Under the pieces are notes generated by a model. It did no database searches, had not been told where the DNA came from, and was given only the letters and a program-made list of their open reading frames with translations. 64,000 bases of DNA from Rhizobiaceae bacterium (GTDB lineage Bacteria > Pseudomonadota > Alphaproteobacteria > Rhizobiales > Rhizobiaceae), in NCBI GenBank assembly GCA_025698895.1, contig JAILWO010000004.1:1-64000 (forward strand), written 5' to 3'. The translations under genes and the position numbers were made by a program. Shown here piece after piece: positions 51,368 to 60,719 of this stretch; position 1 is the stretch's first letter; the number at the start of each line of letters is the position of its first letter.

Positions 51368-52485
51368 CCCAGGTTTCCATGGAGGCCCCGCGAGCCGCCC
51401 GGTCGGGCATAGCCGCGCGGAGGGTGTCCGGCGCGGATGGCGACCGGACTGCGCTCGCGCGCATGGTCATCACCCTTCTGGGCCTGTTGCTGGCGGCCAC
51501 CTTTCTCCTCAGTCTTGCCTCGGGCGCATCCGACGCCTCGGTCCTGACGGTCGCCCGCGACATGGTGTCCGGTGTCGCGGGAGATGGAGCGCTGAGCGCG
51601 CGTGACAGGATCATCGTCTACGACATCCGCCTGCCGAGGGCCGTGCTGGGCGTGCTGATCGGTGCGGCGCTGGCCGTCTCGGGCGCGGTCATGCAGGGCT
51701 TATTCCGCAATCCGCTTGCCGATCCGGGCCTGGTTGGCGTTTCGGCGGGGGCGGGCCTCGGTGCGATCTCGATCATCGTGCTGGGTACCGGCGTGCTCGG
51801 GCCGGTCGTGACCACGCTTGGTATCTATGCATTGCCGCTGGCGGCCTTCGGCGGCGGGCTTGCCACGACAATCCTGCTCTACAAGGTCGCGACGCGTCGC
51901 GGTCAGACCTCCGTTGCCACCATGCTGCTGGCCGGCATCGCGCTCGGCGCCATGGCGGGTGCCTTCTCGGGCGTTCTGGTCTTTGTCGCCGACGATGCGC
52001 AGCTGCGCGACCTGACCTTCTGGGGGCTCGGTTCGCTTGCCGGCGCGACCTGGCTCAAGGTCGCGGCGGCTGGCCCGATCATCGTCGCCGCGCTCATTGC
52101 CTCGCCCTTTCTGGCGCGAAGCCTCAATGGCCTGGCGCTCGGCGAGGCGACCGCGCATCATCTGGGCATTCCCGTTCAGCGTATGAAGTCCATCGCCATC
52201 GTCACCGTGGCCGGGGCGATTGGTGCCGCAGTGGCCGTGTCCGGTGGCATCGGCTTCGTCGGCATCGTCGTGCCGCATCTGTTGCGCCTGCTGATTGGAC
52301 CCGACAACCGCTTCCTGCTTCCGGCCTCGGCGCTGCTGGGGGCGAGCCTGCTCCTGCTTGCCGACGCTGTGGCCCGCGTCATCGTGGCGCCGGCCGAACT
52401 GCCGATCGGGATCGTGACGGCCTTTTTCGGCGCGCCTTTCTTCCTGTGGATATTGCTGCGCAAGCGCGGCGTGCTGGATCTGTAG
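51364..52485 (+). CDS. hmuU: Heme ABC transporter permease HmuU
   Basis: A 373-residue FecCD/BtuC-family permease with about ten membrane helices: DIRLPRAVLGVLIGAALAVSGAVMQGLFRNPLADPGLVGVSAGAGLGA and VAVSGGIGFVGIVVPHLLRLLIGPDNRFLLPASALLGA are the family blocks. The first ~30 residues are hydrophilic and may include a later true start. Translation is coupled to hmuT by an ATGA overlap. Confidence 0.93.
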   Translation: MTQVSMEAPRAARSGIAARRVSGADGDRTALARMVITLLGLLLAATFLLSLASGASDASVLTVARDMVSGVAGDGALSARDRIIVYDIRLPRAVLGVLIGAALAVSGAVMQGLFRNPLADPGLVGVSAGAGLGAISIIVLGTGVLGPVVTTLGIYALPLAAFGGGLATTILLYKVATRRGQTSVATMLLAGIALGAMAGAFSGVLVFVADDAQLRDLTFWGLGSLAGATWLKVAAAGPIIVAALIASPFLARSLNGLALGEATAHHLGIPVQRMKSIAIVTVAGAIGAAVAVSGGIGFVGIVVPHLLRLLIGPDNRFLLPASALLGASLLLLADAVARVIVAPAELPIGIVTAFFGAPFFLWILLRKRGVLDL

Positions 52486-52488
52486 CCC

Positions 52489-53271
52489 ATGATCGCGACG
52501 AGCGACCTGTCCGTCTTCATCGGCCGCCTGCGCATCGTGCGGGGCGTTACCTTTAAGGCCCAGCCCGGCGAGGTGACCGCCATCATAGGGCCGAACGGAT
52601 CCGGCAAGACGACATTGTTGAAAGCGTTGTCGGGCGACGCCGCCTATACCGGATCGGCCGGCATCGACGGGATCGAGATCGCAAGCATGAAGCCATGGCA
52701 GGCCGCCGGCTTGCGCGCCGTGCTGCCGCAATCGACCTCGCTCTCCTTTCCCTTCACCGTGCGCGAGATCGTCAGGCTCGGCCTGACCGGCGGCTCGGCG
52801 GGGCCTGGAAGAAGCGGCGACCGCGTCGCCGAGGCGCTGGCGCGGGTGGACCTGGAAGGTTTCGCCGGGCGCTTCTACCAGGAGCTTTCGGGCGGCGAAC
52901 AGCAGCGTGTGCAGCTTGCCCGGGTGTTGTGCCAGGTCTGGGACCCGGTTGTCGATGGCCGGCCCTGCTGGCTGTTTCTCGACGAGCCCGTATCCTCGCT
53001 CGACATCCGCCACCAGCTGGCTGTCATGGATGTCGCGCGGACCTATGCCGAATCCGGGGGAGGGGTGATCGCGGTTCTGCACGACCTCAACCTGACGGCC
53101 ATGTATGCTGACGAGGTGCTGGTTATGCGCAAGGGCGAAATGGCGGCGTTTGGTGCGCCGCGGAGCGTGCTTGACGACAGGCTGCTTGAAGACGTGTTCG
53201 AGTGCCGGCTGAGGGTCGGAGCGCTACCGGCCGGCGGCGTGCCCTTCGTATTGCCGCAGTCGGCGGGCTGA
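52489..53271 (+). CDS. hmuV: Heme ABC transporter ATPase HmuV
   Basis: A 260-residue ATPase with Walker A IGPNGSGKTTLLKALSG, signature ELSGGEQQRVQLARVLCQ, Walker B WLFLDEPVSSLD and the H-loop VLHDLNLTAMYADEV. It energises heme import through HmuU. It starts 3 bp after the hmuU stop and converges on rirA with a 7-bp gap. Confidence 0.94.
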   Translation: MIATSDLSVFIGRLRIVRGVTFKAQPGEVTAIIGPNGSGKTTLLKALSGDAAYTGSAGIDGIEIASMKPWQAAGLRAVLPQSTSLSFPFTVREIVRLGLTGGSAGPGRSGDRVAEALARVDLEGFAGRFYQELSGGEQQRVQLARVLCQVWDPVVDGRPCWLFLDEPVSSLDIRHQLAVMDVARTYAESGGGVIAVLHDLNLTAMYADEVLVMRKGEMAAFGAPRSVLDDRLLEDVFECRLRVGALPAGGVPFVLPQSAG

Positions 53272-53278
53272 CCCCCGC

Positions 53279-53743
53279 TCAGGCCCGCGCCACCGCGCGT
53301 TCGGGCAGCATGTCGATGCCGAGCAGTGAACGCATATCGGGCTTGGCGCTGGCGAGTTGCGCGATCGTGTAGCTGGCGAGAACCTCGAAGAAGGCGCCGA
53401 GCGCCTTGCGCAACGCCTCGTTCAGCGCGCAGGAATCGATCAGCGGGCAGTCCGCGGTATCATTCTCGAAGCATTCCGCCATCGCGAAATTGTCTTCGGT
53501 CACCCTCACGCAATCGAACAGCGTGATTTCGGAGGCGGGACGGCCGAGCCTGACACCGCCATTGCGGCCGCGAACGGTTTCCACGAGCCCGTTTTCCACG
53601 AGCGGCTGAAGGATCTTGAACAGGAAGAGTTCGGAGACCTGATAGGCTTCGGCGATTTCGGGAATGCGGCTGAGGCGACCGTCATTGGCCGCGCAATACA
53701 TCAGGATGCGGATGGCGTAATTGGTCTGTCGGGTCAGGCGCAT
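53279..53743 (-). CDS. rirA: Iron-responsive Rrf2-family repressor RirA
   Basis: A 154-residue Rrf2 winged-helix protein beginning MRLTRQTNYAIRILMYCAAN. The [4Fe-4S]-binding cysteines C91, C99 and C105 (spacing C-x7-C-x5-C) match RirA of Rhizobium. With the cluster bound it represses iron-uptake genes through IRO boxes. It sits directly downstream of the convergent heme operon it likely controls, and has its own IRO-type box upstream. Confidence 0.95.
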   Translation of the reverse strand: MRLTRQTNYAIRILMYCAANDGRLSRIPEIAEAYQVSELFLFKILQPLVENGLVETVRGRNGGVRLGRPASEITLFDCVRVTEDNFAMAECFENDTADCPLIDSCALNEALRKALGAFFEVLASYTIAQLASAKPDMRSLLGIDMLPERAVARA

Positions 53744-53818
53744 GTCTGGTCCTTGGACGTTTCTCGGTCGCCTTTATGCACCGAAGTTTAGAACAATTCC
53801 AGACAGGAATAAGATTCC

Positions 53819-53833
53819 TGACAAAAACTTTCA
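53819..53833. promoter_or_regulatory. IRO-type RirA box upstream of rirA
   Basis: TGACAAAAACTTTCA fits TGA-N9-TCA and lies 76 bp before the rirA start, in an AT-rich gap between the amidase stop and rirA. It suggests autoregulation. An adjacent AGGAATAAGATTCCT palindrome (53804-53818) may be a second operator or part of the promoter. Confidence 0.6.
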
Positions 53834-53846
53834 AGTTAAAAGTGGA

Positions 53847-55271
53847 TCACTTCGCGGCGGCGAAGCGCTCGAATGCGGCGGCGATGCGTAGTGTGTCAGC
53901 ATCCGAGCGGGGCGGGCCGATGAGTTGCAGCCCCATCGAGCGATCACGCCGACCGCGGTCGACGGGAACCGCGGCCGCAGGCAACCCGGCCATCGTGGCG
54001 TAGGCGGTGACTTCCATCCAGCGGTGATAGCTGTCCATGGTCCGGCCGCCGATTTCGTCTGGCCAATGAAGACCGGCGTCGAAGGCGAAGACCTGCGCTG
54101 TCGGCAGCGCAAGGAAATCGTAGCGGCGAAACAGGCCGAGCACCGCACCGTACCACGCGCTGCGGATTTCGGTCGCCTGGCGGATCTTCGGCGCGGTGAG
54201 ACCAAGTGCGCCCTCGATCTCCCAGACCGCTTCGGGCTTGAGCAGGGGGCGCTTGCCCGGGTCGTCATAGAGCGGTTTGAGTGCCGCGCCGCTGGTAGCG
54301 TGGCGCAATGTGACGAAGGCCTGCCAGACACTTTCGGCATCGAAGCCGAGCGCCGCTTCCTCGATCACGTATCCTGCCTTCTGAAGGCGCGCCAGCGCTG
54401 CTTCACATAGCTCGAGCACGCCCTCTTCCATAGCAAGGTGCCCACCGACATCGCCGAGCCAGCCGATGCGGGCCGTTTCAAGCGGCCGCTGGAGAGAGGC
54501 TAGGAAATCCCCGCCCTCGGCCAGGGAAAGGGGCGCGCGGACATCGTAGCCCGACATCACATCGAGCAGCAGCGCCATGTCGGCCACATTGCGTCCCATC
54601 GGGCCTTCCACACCCATTTGGGCCATGAACAGGTCCGGCGAGGAGGCGGAAGGCACGCGGCCTTGCGAGGGTCGGAAACCGAATACACCGTTCCAGCCTG
54701 CGGGATTGCGCAGCGACCCGCCCATGTCGCTGCCGTCGGCGATCGGTAGCATGTCGAGCGCAAGCGCGGCGGCCGCGCCGCCCGACGAGCCGCCGGCCGT
54801 CAATCCCGGGTTCAGCGCGTTGCGCGTGACGCCGAACACCGGATTGTAGCTATGGGACCCCAAGCCGAATTCGGGCACGTTGGTCTTGCCGATAACGATC
54901 GCGCCGGCAGCCCTCATCCTCTCCACAAAGATGTCGTCCTCGGTGGGCACGAAGTCCGCGAAGATCGGTGAGCCGAAGGTGGTCGTCAGGCCCTTTGTCA
55001 GTGCGAGGTCCTTCACCGCGACCGGCAGGCCAAACAAGGCGCCGGGCGTGGCGCCGGCCGCAAGTGCGCTGTCAGCCGCGTCGGCTTCGGCAAGAACCGT
55101 CTCGCGTGGCCGCATGGATATGATCGCGTTGACCGTCGGGTTCGCGTCCTCGATCCGGTCCAGAAAGGCCGAGACGACTTCACGCACGGAGAACTGCCGG
55201 TCGCGGATCGCGCGAACGAGTTCGGTGGCGGCCATGCGGCAGATGCCGGATGCACCGTTGGGAGGTCTCAT
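53847..55271 (-). CDS. Amidase signature family protein
   Basis: A 474-residue amidase with the Ser-cisSer-Lys triad: VAVKDLALTKG (Lys), GGSSGGAAAALALDMLPIADGSDMGGSLRNPAGWNG (both serines). It hydrolyses a carboxamide in the cytoplasm; the substrate is unknown and it lacks GatA operon partners. The start is uncertain: GTG 55292, ATG 55271 and ATG 55235 (MAATELVRAIRDR) are all possible, the last marking the conserved domain. Confidence 0.88.
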   Translation of the reverse strand: MRPPNGASGICRMAATELVRAIRDRQFSVREVVSAFLDRIEDANPTVNAIISMRPRETVLAEADAADSALAAGATPGALFGLPVAVKDLALTKGLTTTFGSPIFADFVPTEDDIFVERMRAAGAIVIGKTNVPEFGLGSHSYNPVFGVTRNALNPGLTAGGSSGGAAAALALDMLPIADGSDMGGSLRNPAGWNGVFGFRPSQGRVPSASSPDLFMAQMGVEGPMGRNVADMALLLDVMSGYDVRAPLSLAEGGDFLASLQRPLETARIGWLGDVGGHLAMEEGVLELCEAALARLQKAGYVIEEAALGFDAESVWQAFVTLRHATSGAALKPLYDDPGKRPLLKPEAVWEIEGALGLTAPKIRQATEIRSAWYGAVLGLFRRYDFLALPTAQVFAFDAGLHWPDEIGGRTMDSYHRWMEVTAYATMAGLPAAAVPVDRGRRDRSMGLQLIGPPRSDADTLRIAAAFERFAAAK

Positions 55272-55318
55272 TCCAGAAGCTGCATTGGCCACGGCTTCGA
55301 ACTCCCGATCTGTTCAGC

Positions 55319-55897
55319 TCACGTGCGACTTTTCGAGGCGTTGGGGCCGCGCCAATTCTCCCGCATGAGCCGGTAGACCACATGGTGCTGGAGATGGGGA
55401 TGCGTATCGGGCACCTTCGGATGGTCGAAATCGCGCTCCGGCACTCTTTCCATGCCCAGCCTGTCCATGACCGCAGTGGATCGGCGGTTGACCGCCACCG
55501 CGAAGGACCAGACATGCGAGCGGTCGAGATCGTTGAAGGCGAATTCCAGCCATTTGCCGGCCACCTCGGTCACGTAGCCCATGCCCCAGTATTCGGGCGC
55601 CAATCGCCAGCCGATCTCCAGGTCGGCTTTCGCCGCGCCCGGCACCGGTGTGTTGTCCAGAACGCCGATGAAGCCGATCGTCTCGCCCGTCTCCACGATC
55701 TCGGCGGCGGCGAATCCGTAGCCGACTTCGGCGATGCGACCCGCCAATCGATCCATGAAGGCATCGGACTCAGCGCGCGTGCGGCGGAACGGGAAGAACT
55801 CCATCACCAATTCGTCGGAATTGATCCGATGGAACAGTGCACGGTCGCGCTCCTCCCAGTTGCGCAGGATCAGGCGTTCGGTTCGCATCGGGGTCAT
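55319..55897 (-). CDS. GNAT-family N-acetyltransferase (RimJ/RimL type)
   Basis: A 192-residue acetyltransferase: TERLILRNWEERDRALFHRINSDELVMEFFP at the N-terminus, LEIGWRLAPEYWGMGYVTEVAGKWLEFAF as the acetyl-CoA-binding core and VNRRSTAVMDRLGMER as motif B, typical of RimJ/RimL-like enzymes. The start overlaps the serB stop by 4 nt (ATGA), so the genes are co-translated. The substrate is unknown. Confidence 0.87.
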   Translation of the reverse strand: MTPMRTERLILRNWEERDRALFHRINSDELVMEFFPFRRTRAESDAFMDRLAGRIAEVGYGFAAAEIVETGETIGFIGVLDNTPVPGAAKADLEIGWRLAPEYWGMGYVTEVAGKWLEFAFNDLDRSHVWSFAVAVNRRSTAVMDRLGMERVPERDFDHPKVPDTHPHLQHHVVYRLMRENWRGPNASKSRT

Positions 55898-56778
55898 GGC
55901 GCGAAATCCACGCGCCGATAGCCCTGGAGAAAGAGCAGGGCAGTCAGGTCGCCATGATCGATGCGTATCCCGGCTTTGGCGGCGACCGAAGGCTTGGCGT
56001 GCATGGCCACGCCCGTTCCCGCCAGCCCGAGCATGTCGAGATCGTTCGCCCCGTCGCCGACAGCGATTGCATCTCGGGTCGACACGCCAAGTCGGTCGGC
56101 GATCTCGACCAGGGCCTGGGCCTTGGCTTCCCGACCCAGGATCGGCTCGGCAACCTCGCCGGCCAGTCCGCCTTCGGTGTCGATCAGCACGTTGCCGCGG
56201 TTTTCCTGGAATCCCAGCATGGCCGCTATGCGTGCGGTGAACAGCGTGAACCCGCCCGACACAAGAGCCGTCCATGCGCCGGCTTTATTCATCGTCGCCA
56301 CAAGCTCCTTGCCGCCGGACGCAAGCGTTATGCGCTTCTCGATGACCTCCTCGACAACCGTCAGCGGCAGGCCGCGCAGTAGCGCGACACGCTCCCGTAG
56401 CGCCGGCTCAAAGGCAATCTCTCCGTTCATCGACCGCGCCGTGATTGCGGCGACATGTTCCTTCAATCCCACATAGTCGGCAAGTTCGTCGATGCACTCC
56501 TGATCGATCATGGTCGAATCCATGTCGGCGATCAGAATGGACTTGCGCCGGGTTTCCCCGTCCTGCACCGCTACATCGACCGGCGCGCCGGCAAGCGCCT
56601 CACGCAGCACGGTTTCCGCGGCCGCGGCGTCCATTCCCGGCGGGACCACCAGATCGCAGGCGACGTCCTCCTGAAGCCAGTCGACGCTTGCGCCGAGCAC
56701 GCCGGCGGCCTTATCCGCCAGGAGGGGCGCAAGTGCGCGCGCGGCGGGATGCGAGACGAGTGTGGCGACGAGCGGCAT
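55894..56778 (-). CDS. serB: Phosphoserine phosphatase
   Basis: A 294-residue HAD-family enzyme for the last step of serine biosynthesis. An N-terminal ACT-like domain (about 1-75) precedes the HAD core: nucleophile motif IADMDSTMIDQECIDELAD, motif II LVSGGFTLFTARIA, and GDGANDLDML. The start at 56778 is 22 bp from that of the divergent miaA, leaving almost no room for separate promoters; transcription may begin inside miaA. Confidence 0.93.
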   Translation of the reverse strand: MPLVATLVSHPAARALAPLLADKAAGVLGASVDWLQEDVACDLVVPPGMDAAAAETVLREALAGAPVDVAVQDGETRRKSILIADMDSTMIDQECIDELADYVGLKEHVAAITARSMNGEIAFEPALRERVALLRGLPLTVVEEVIEKRITLASGGKELVATMNKAGAWTALVSGGFTLFTARIAAMLGFQENRGNVLIDTEGGLAGEVAEPILGREAKAQALVEIADRLGVSTRDAIAVGDGANDLDMLGLAGTGVAMHAKPSVAAKAGIRIDHGDLTALLFLQGYRRVDFAP

Positions 56779-56800
56779 GGAGACGGGAGATCGGAAAGGG

Positions 56801-57697
56801 ATGATCGAGAACGCGGTCCTGATAGCGGGACCGACCGCCAGCGGCAAGTCGGGGCTGGCGGCCGACATAGCGCGTCGGATCGGAGGCGTCGTCGTCAACG
56901 CCGATTCCATGCAGGTCTATTCGACCCTGCGCATATTGACGGCGCGCCCCAGCGAAGCAGAGGCGGCCAATCCTCCGCACTATCTCTATGGTCATGTCGA
57001 TCCAGCTATCGCCCATTCGACTGGCGCCTGGTTGCGCGACGTGGCGGGCCTCGCGCGTACGGGTCTTTTCGAGCGGCGGCGACCGGTTTTTGTCGGCGGT
57101 ACCGGGCTCTATTTCAGTGCACTGATGAAAGGACTGCCTGACTTTCCCGAGATTCCGCCCTCAGTGCGCGAGAAATGGCGCCACGCGCTCGCTGGCGATG
57201 GCGCGGCAAGGCTGCACTCGGTGCTGGCCGAACGCGATCCGGCGGCGGCGCGAGGCATCAATCCCACTGACGGTCAACGCATCGTGCGCGCGTTGGAAGT
57301 GTGCGAGGTCTCCGGGGGGAAATTTTCCGATCTGCGGGCTTCCGAAGGGTCCGGAATGGTCGACATGACGACGATGCGCGGCATCGTTCTGGAACCGAAG
57401 CGACAACTGCTTCGCGAGCGGATCGAGAACCGCTTGCGTCAGATGGTCCGCGACGGCGCGCTCGACGAGGTGGACACATTGCTTCGTCGTGGTCTGGATC
57501 CCGACTTGCCGGCGATGAAGGCGATCGGCGTGCGCGAGCTGGCTCGATACCTTGCCGGGGAGTTCTCGCTGGACGAAGCCATTCAACTTGCGGTGATCGC
57601 CACTCGACAATACGCCAAGCGCCAGTCCACCTGGTTCCGGCACCAGATCCCGCAGGGCTTTGCGCGGATTGCGTCCCCGGCCGAATGGACGGGCTGA
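56801..57697 (+). CDS. miaA: tRNA dimethylallyltransferase
   Basis: A 298-residue enzyme that adds a dimethylallyl group to A37 of tRNAs reading U-initial codons. It has the P-loop AGPTASGKSGLAADIARR, the DSMQVY motif, FVGGTGLYFSALMKGL and INPTDGQRIVRALEV. The start at 56801 (MIENAVLIAG) has GGGAGA; an ATG at 56777 would overlap serB. Confidence 0.94.
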   Translation: MIENAVLIAGPTASGKSGLAADIARRIGGVVVNADSMQVYSTLRILTARPSEAEAANPPHYLYGHVDPAIAHSTGAWLRDVAGLARTGLFERRRPVFVGGTGLYFSALMKGLPDFPEIPPSVREKWRHALAGDGAARLHSVLAERDPAAARGINPTDGQRIVRALEVCEVSGGKFSDLRASEGSGMVDMTTMRGIVLEPKRQLLRERIENRLRQMVRDGALDEVDTLLRRGLDPDLPAMKAIGVRELARYLAGEFSLDEAIQLAVIATRQYAKRQSTWFRHQIPQGFARIASPAEWTG

Positions 57698-57849
57698 TCA
57701 AGTAGGCGAAATTTACTTAAAATTACATGGAAAATGCTTATGAATCATATTTTGTTGAAGCATGCCCCTGTAAATCGGCCTGTGGATGTTAACGCTCCAT
57801 AAGGGGGGTGGTGCAATAAGCAGGCACTACCGAACTGGGCGGGAACTGG

Positions 57850-58632
57850 ATGCGCTTTCACAAATCCGAGTCGGCGTTCTTCGTGTTCATCACGCTGGTG
57901 CTCGGAGCCTGCGTTACCGTGCTCTACGCCCAGAAACTGCTGTCGATCGATCCGGCCGTCCATCTGGCCGGCGACCAGGCCCCCTATCTTGCCAAGCTGA
58001 TGTTCGCCACGGCCGTTTTGCTCGCGACGGCGTTGTTTTTCGGGGTCTTCTTCATCTATCCGCTGATCCGCGGTCAGGTGAAGGTGGAAAGCCGGTTGCG
58101 CGCCATGACCGAGACGCTGTCGGCCCGCTCGGAGACGCTTGAGCACGCCGCGCTGACCGACGGTCTGACCGGCATGCAGAACCGCAGGTATTTCGACGAC
58201 GCGCTGCGCGAATATCTCGAGGAGTTCGAGCGGATCGGCAAGCCGGTTGGGTTGATGATCCTGGACCTCGATCACTTCAAGGAGGTCAACGACAATCACG
58301 GCCATGACGTAGGCGACGAGGTGCTGCGGACGGTCGCGTCCTGCCTGCGCGACCTGACGCGCTATCATGACGTCGTCGCGCGCCTCGGCGGCGAGGAATT
58401 CGCCGTTGTCGCGCCAAACATGGATCGTGACCTGCTGGTCAAGTTCGCCGAGCGGATACGAAAGGCGGTCGCCTCGGTGTCGGTCACGTCCGGCAATGTC
58501 CGGCTCAAGGTGACGACCAGCGTTGGACTGGCGATTTGGGACGGCAAGGAAAGCGCGGAGGAATTCTATCGCCGCGCCGACCGGCAACTTTACAATGCCA
58601 AGAAGCAGGGCCGGAACCGGGTCTGCGCCTGA
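57850..58632 (+). CDS. Membrane diguanylate cyclase (GGDEF)
   Basis: A 260-residue protein with two membrane helices (FFVFITLVLGACVTVLYA and MFATAVLLATALFFGVFFIY) framing a short periplasmic loop, then a coiled linker and a GGDEF domain. The active site GGEEF (residues 180-184) and the inhibitory I-site RYHD (171-174, five residues upstream) are intact, so it should make cyclic di-GMP with product inhibition. The 152-bp gap before it is AT-rich and probably holds its promoter. Confidence 0.92.
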   Translation: MRFHKSESAFFVFITLVLGACVTVLYAQKLLSIDPAVHLAGDQAPYLAKLMFATAVLLATALFFGVFFIYPLIRGQVKVESRLRAMTETLSARSETLEHAALTDGLTGMQNRRYFDDALREYLEEFERIGKPVGLMILDLDHFKEVNDNHGHDVGDEVLRTVASCLRDLTRYHDVVARLGGEEFAVVAPNMDRDLLVKFAERIRKAVASVSVTSGNVRLKVTTSVGLAIWDGKESAEEFYRRADRQLYNAKKQGRNRVCA

Positions 58633-58698
58633 AAGATGGCTACCGCCTGAAGCCGCGATGGCGGACTACCACCATCCCTCAATCGGATCCTGCGGTCG

Positions 58699-60510
58699 TC
58701 AGTAGGACCCGAAGCGGCCGCTACCGGTGCGTCCGCCGCCGAACATCGCCTGCTCCTCGGCCTGACGACGCGCGACGCGCTCGGCGATGGAGAGCTGCGA
58801 TTCCGCATCTGCCAGCCGCTCGGGCTGGATATCGGCGGGACGGGCACGGCCGAACTGCCTCAGACGGTCCACGACCGCGACCAGATCGATCTCCCCTTCG
58901 GTGGCCGCCTCAAGCTCACGCTTCTTGCCGGAGCCGGGAATGCGGCTGGCGTCGAGCTTTTCGAAGCGCATGCGCATGGTCGTCGCAACACCCTCGCCGA
59001 AGGCGATAGCCTCGCGCTGGCCCATGGCCGACAGGAACGACAGCGAGGAAGCGGAGGAATCGGCGATCGCCGAACGAATGATGTCCTGGTCGCGCTCGTT
59101 GGCGAGCCGCATCGCGAAGACCGTCGAGCACTGCGACAGGATGGTCGGATCGAGCTCGCCCGGCCGCTGCGTCACGACGCCGAGATAGCAGCCATATTTG
59201 CGGCCTTCCTTGGCGATGCGAGACAGGGCATGGCGCGTGGGTGCGAAGCCGAGCTTGGGGTCGGCCGGCATGTAGCGGTGCGCTTCCTCACACAGCACGA
59301 GCAGCTTGAGCTGGCCCTCGCTCCAGAGCGCCAGGTCGAAAGCGAGCCGCGCCAGCACCGAGCAGACGGAATTGACAACCTCCGAGGGTAGCCCCGCAAG
59401 CTGGAAGCAGGTGATGGGCCTTCCTTCATGTGGTACGCGGAAGATGCGGCCGATCGTCTGGTGTATCGAATCCTCGATCAGGCGCGATCCAAACATGAAC
59501 CGGTAGCGCGGATCGTTGACGGCCGATTCGATGCGGATCCTCAGCGCGCGATAGATCGGCCGGTCGATCTTGGTCTCCAGCATGCCCATCCGCTCGTCGA
59601 TGAGATGGATGAGATCGGCCATGCGATAGGGTATCGGCGTATCGGCGGTTATGGCGCTATCGCCCCCGCCCTTCCTGACCAGCCCGCCTGAGCTGGGATT
59701 GCGGTAAACCAGTTTTGCCTGCGGCACGAGATCGCGAAGCAGGTCGACCTCTTCGGGATTGGGCTCACGCCCGCGAAACAGAACCTCGACAAGTTCCTCC
59801 AGCCTGAACAGCCAGAACGGCAGGTCCAGCGTCGTCGAGTCGATGTTGATCGCCTCGTTGGCGAAGGCCGAGCCGAACTCGTTATGCGGGTCGAGAATGA
59901 GCACGCGCAGATCGGGCCGTGCCTGCACGGCGCGCTGCAACAGCAGCGACACGGCGGACGATTTGCCGACGCCGGTCGTTCCCAGCACCGCGAAGTGGCG
60001 GCTGAGCGTGTCGTCGATGGCGATGCGCGCCTCGATCGAGGCATCCTGCGACAGTTCCCCGATCGAAACGGAAGGCCGGCCGGCCAGATCGTGGATGGCG
60101 GCGAGGTCGCGATTGCGGATCCGGTGCGCGATCGCGCCGACATGGGGGTAGTTGGTTATGCCGCGATCGAAAACCGACTTGCCGGTCACCGGGTCGTCGC
60201 GAACCTCGCCCTGAAGTTCGAGATCGACCTCGATGGCATTCTCACCTTCCTCGTGCCATTGCCGATCAGCCTTGCCGATCCGGTAGACGAGGCCCACAAG
60301 CCGAGTCTTTTCCAGGTTGATCGAGATCAGCTTGCCGACCGTCCACGCGGCGTTTCCCGAACCGCCAGTCGCCTCGGCATGGGCGGCGACCGTCGCGCGC
60401 GCGCCATCGCAGGCAATCACATGTCCAAGGATGCGGTTGTCGCGCTGCTTCTCGTCGCGCCGCTCCTGCGATGTCGTCTCGCCCGATGTGGCGCCGCGTT
60501 CTACAAACAT
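58699..60510 (-). CDS. HerA-like ATPase (DUF87/bipolar helicase family)
   Basis: A 603-residue ATPase: an N-terminal HAS-barrel-like domain (ILGHVIACDGARATVAAHAE), Walker A VLGTTGVGKSSAVSLLLQRAV, LRVLILDPHNEFGSAF, Walker B LKLLVLCEEAHRYMP and a C-terminal arginine-rich tail. HerA-like proteins are hexameric DNA translocases. No NurA nuclease, Sir2 or other defence gene is adjacent, so a housekeeping or DNA-repair role is more likely than defence. The start at 60510 (MFVERGATSG) is preferred; upstream residues lack a ribosome-binding site. Confidence 0.86.
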   Translation of the reverse strand: MFVERGATSGETTSQERRDEKQRDNRILGHVIACDGARATVAAHAEATGGSGNAAWTVGKLISINLEKTRLVGLVYRIGKADRQWHEEGENAIEVDLELQGEVRDDPVTGKSVFDRGITNYPHVGAIAHRIRNRDLAAIHDLAGRPSVSIGELSQDASIEARIAIDDTLSRHFAVLGTTGVGKSSAVSLLLQRAVQARPDLRVLILDPHNEFGSAFANEAINIDSTTLDLPFWLFRLEELVEVLFRGREPNPEEVDLLRDLVPQAKLVYRNPSSGGLVRKGGGDSAITADTPIPYRMADLIHLIDERMGMLETKIDRPIYRALRIRIESAVNDPRYRFMFGSRLIEDSIHQTIGRIFRVPHEGRPITCFQLAGLPSEVVNSVCSVLARLAFDLALWSEGQLKLLVLCEEAHRYMPADPKLGFAPTRHALSRIAKEGRKYGCYLGVVTQRPGELDPTILSQCSTVFAMRLANERDQDIIRSAIADSSASSLSFLSAMGQREAIAFGEGVATTMRMRFEKLDASRIPGSGKKRELEAATEGEIDLVAVVDRLRQFGRARPADIQPERLADAESQLSIAERVARRQAEEQAMFGGGRTGSGRFGSY

Positions 60511-60627
60511 TTGTTCGACCGCCCCCGCTGGTCCCGTTCTTGCGACGACGACTATCAAGTTTGGGTTAAGCGCGGGTGAGGCGGTCTGGTATAGAAAGCC
60601 TTAACGGACCCGCGCGAGATTTCTGCG

Positions 60628-60657
60628 TTGACAGGGGCGCGCTGCCGCCACTACTGT
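60628..60657 (+). promoter_or_regulatory. Predicted ilv operon promoter
   Basis: TTGACA (60628-60633) and, 18 bp on, TACTGT (60652-60657). A start site near 60664 would put the leader-peptide ATG at or almost at the 5' end, giving a nearly leaderless leader peptide. Confidence 0.6.
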
Positions 60658-60665
60658 CCGCGACC

Positions 60666-60719
60666 ATGAACACGACGATCATTCTCGTAGTAGGAACGCG
60701 CATGGGCGTGGCGGCGTAG
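60666..60719 (+). CDS. ilvL: ilv leader peptide
   Basis: Seventeen codons, MNTTIILVVGTRMGVAA, then TAG. Six of the 17 residues are Ile, Leu or Val, with IILVV in a row, so ribosome stalling would report branched-chain amino acid supply. It is followed by paired stems and an intrinsic terminator before the acetolactate synthase genes, the standard arrangement for attenuation. There is no Shine-Dalgarno sequence. Confidence 0.85.
   Translation: MNTTIILVVGTRMGVAA

Noticed and set aside
58699-60510. HerA-like ATPase as part of an antiphage defence system
   Set aside because: No nuclease, Sir2, DUF4297 or other defence partner is adjacent; the neighbours are housekeeping genes.
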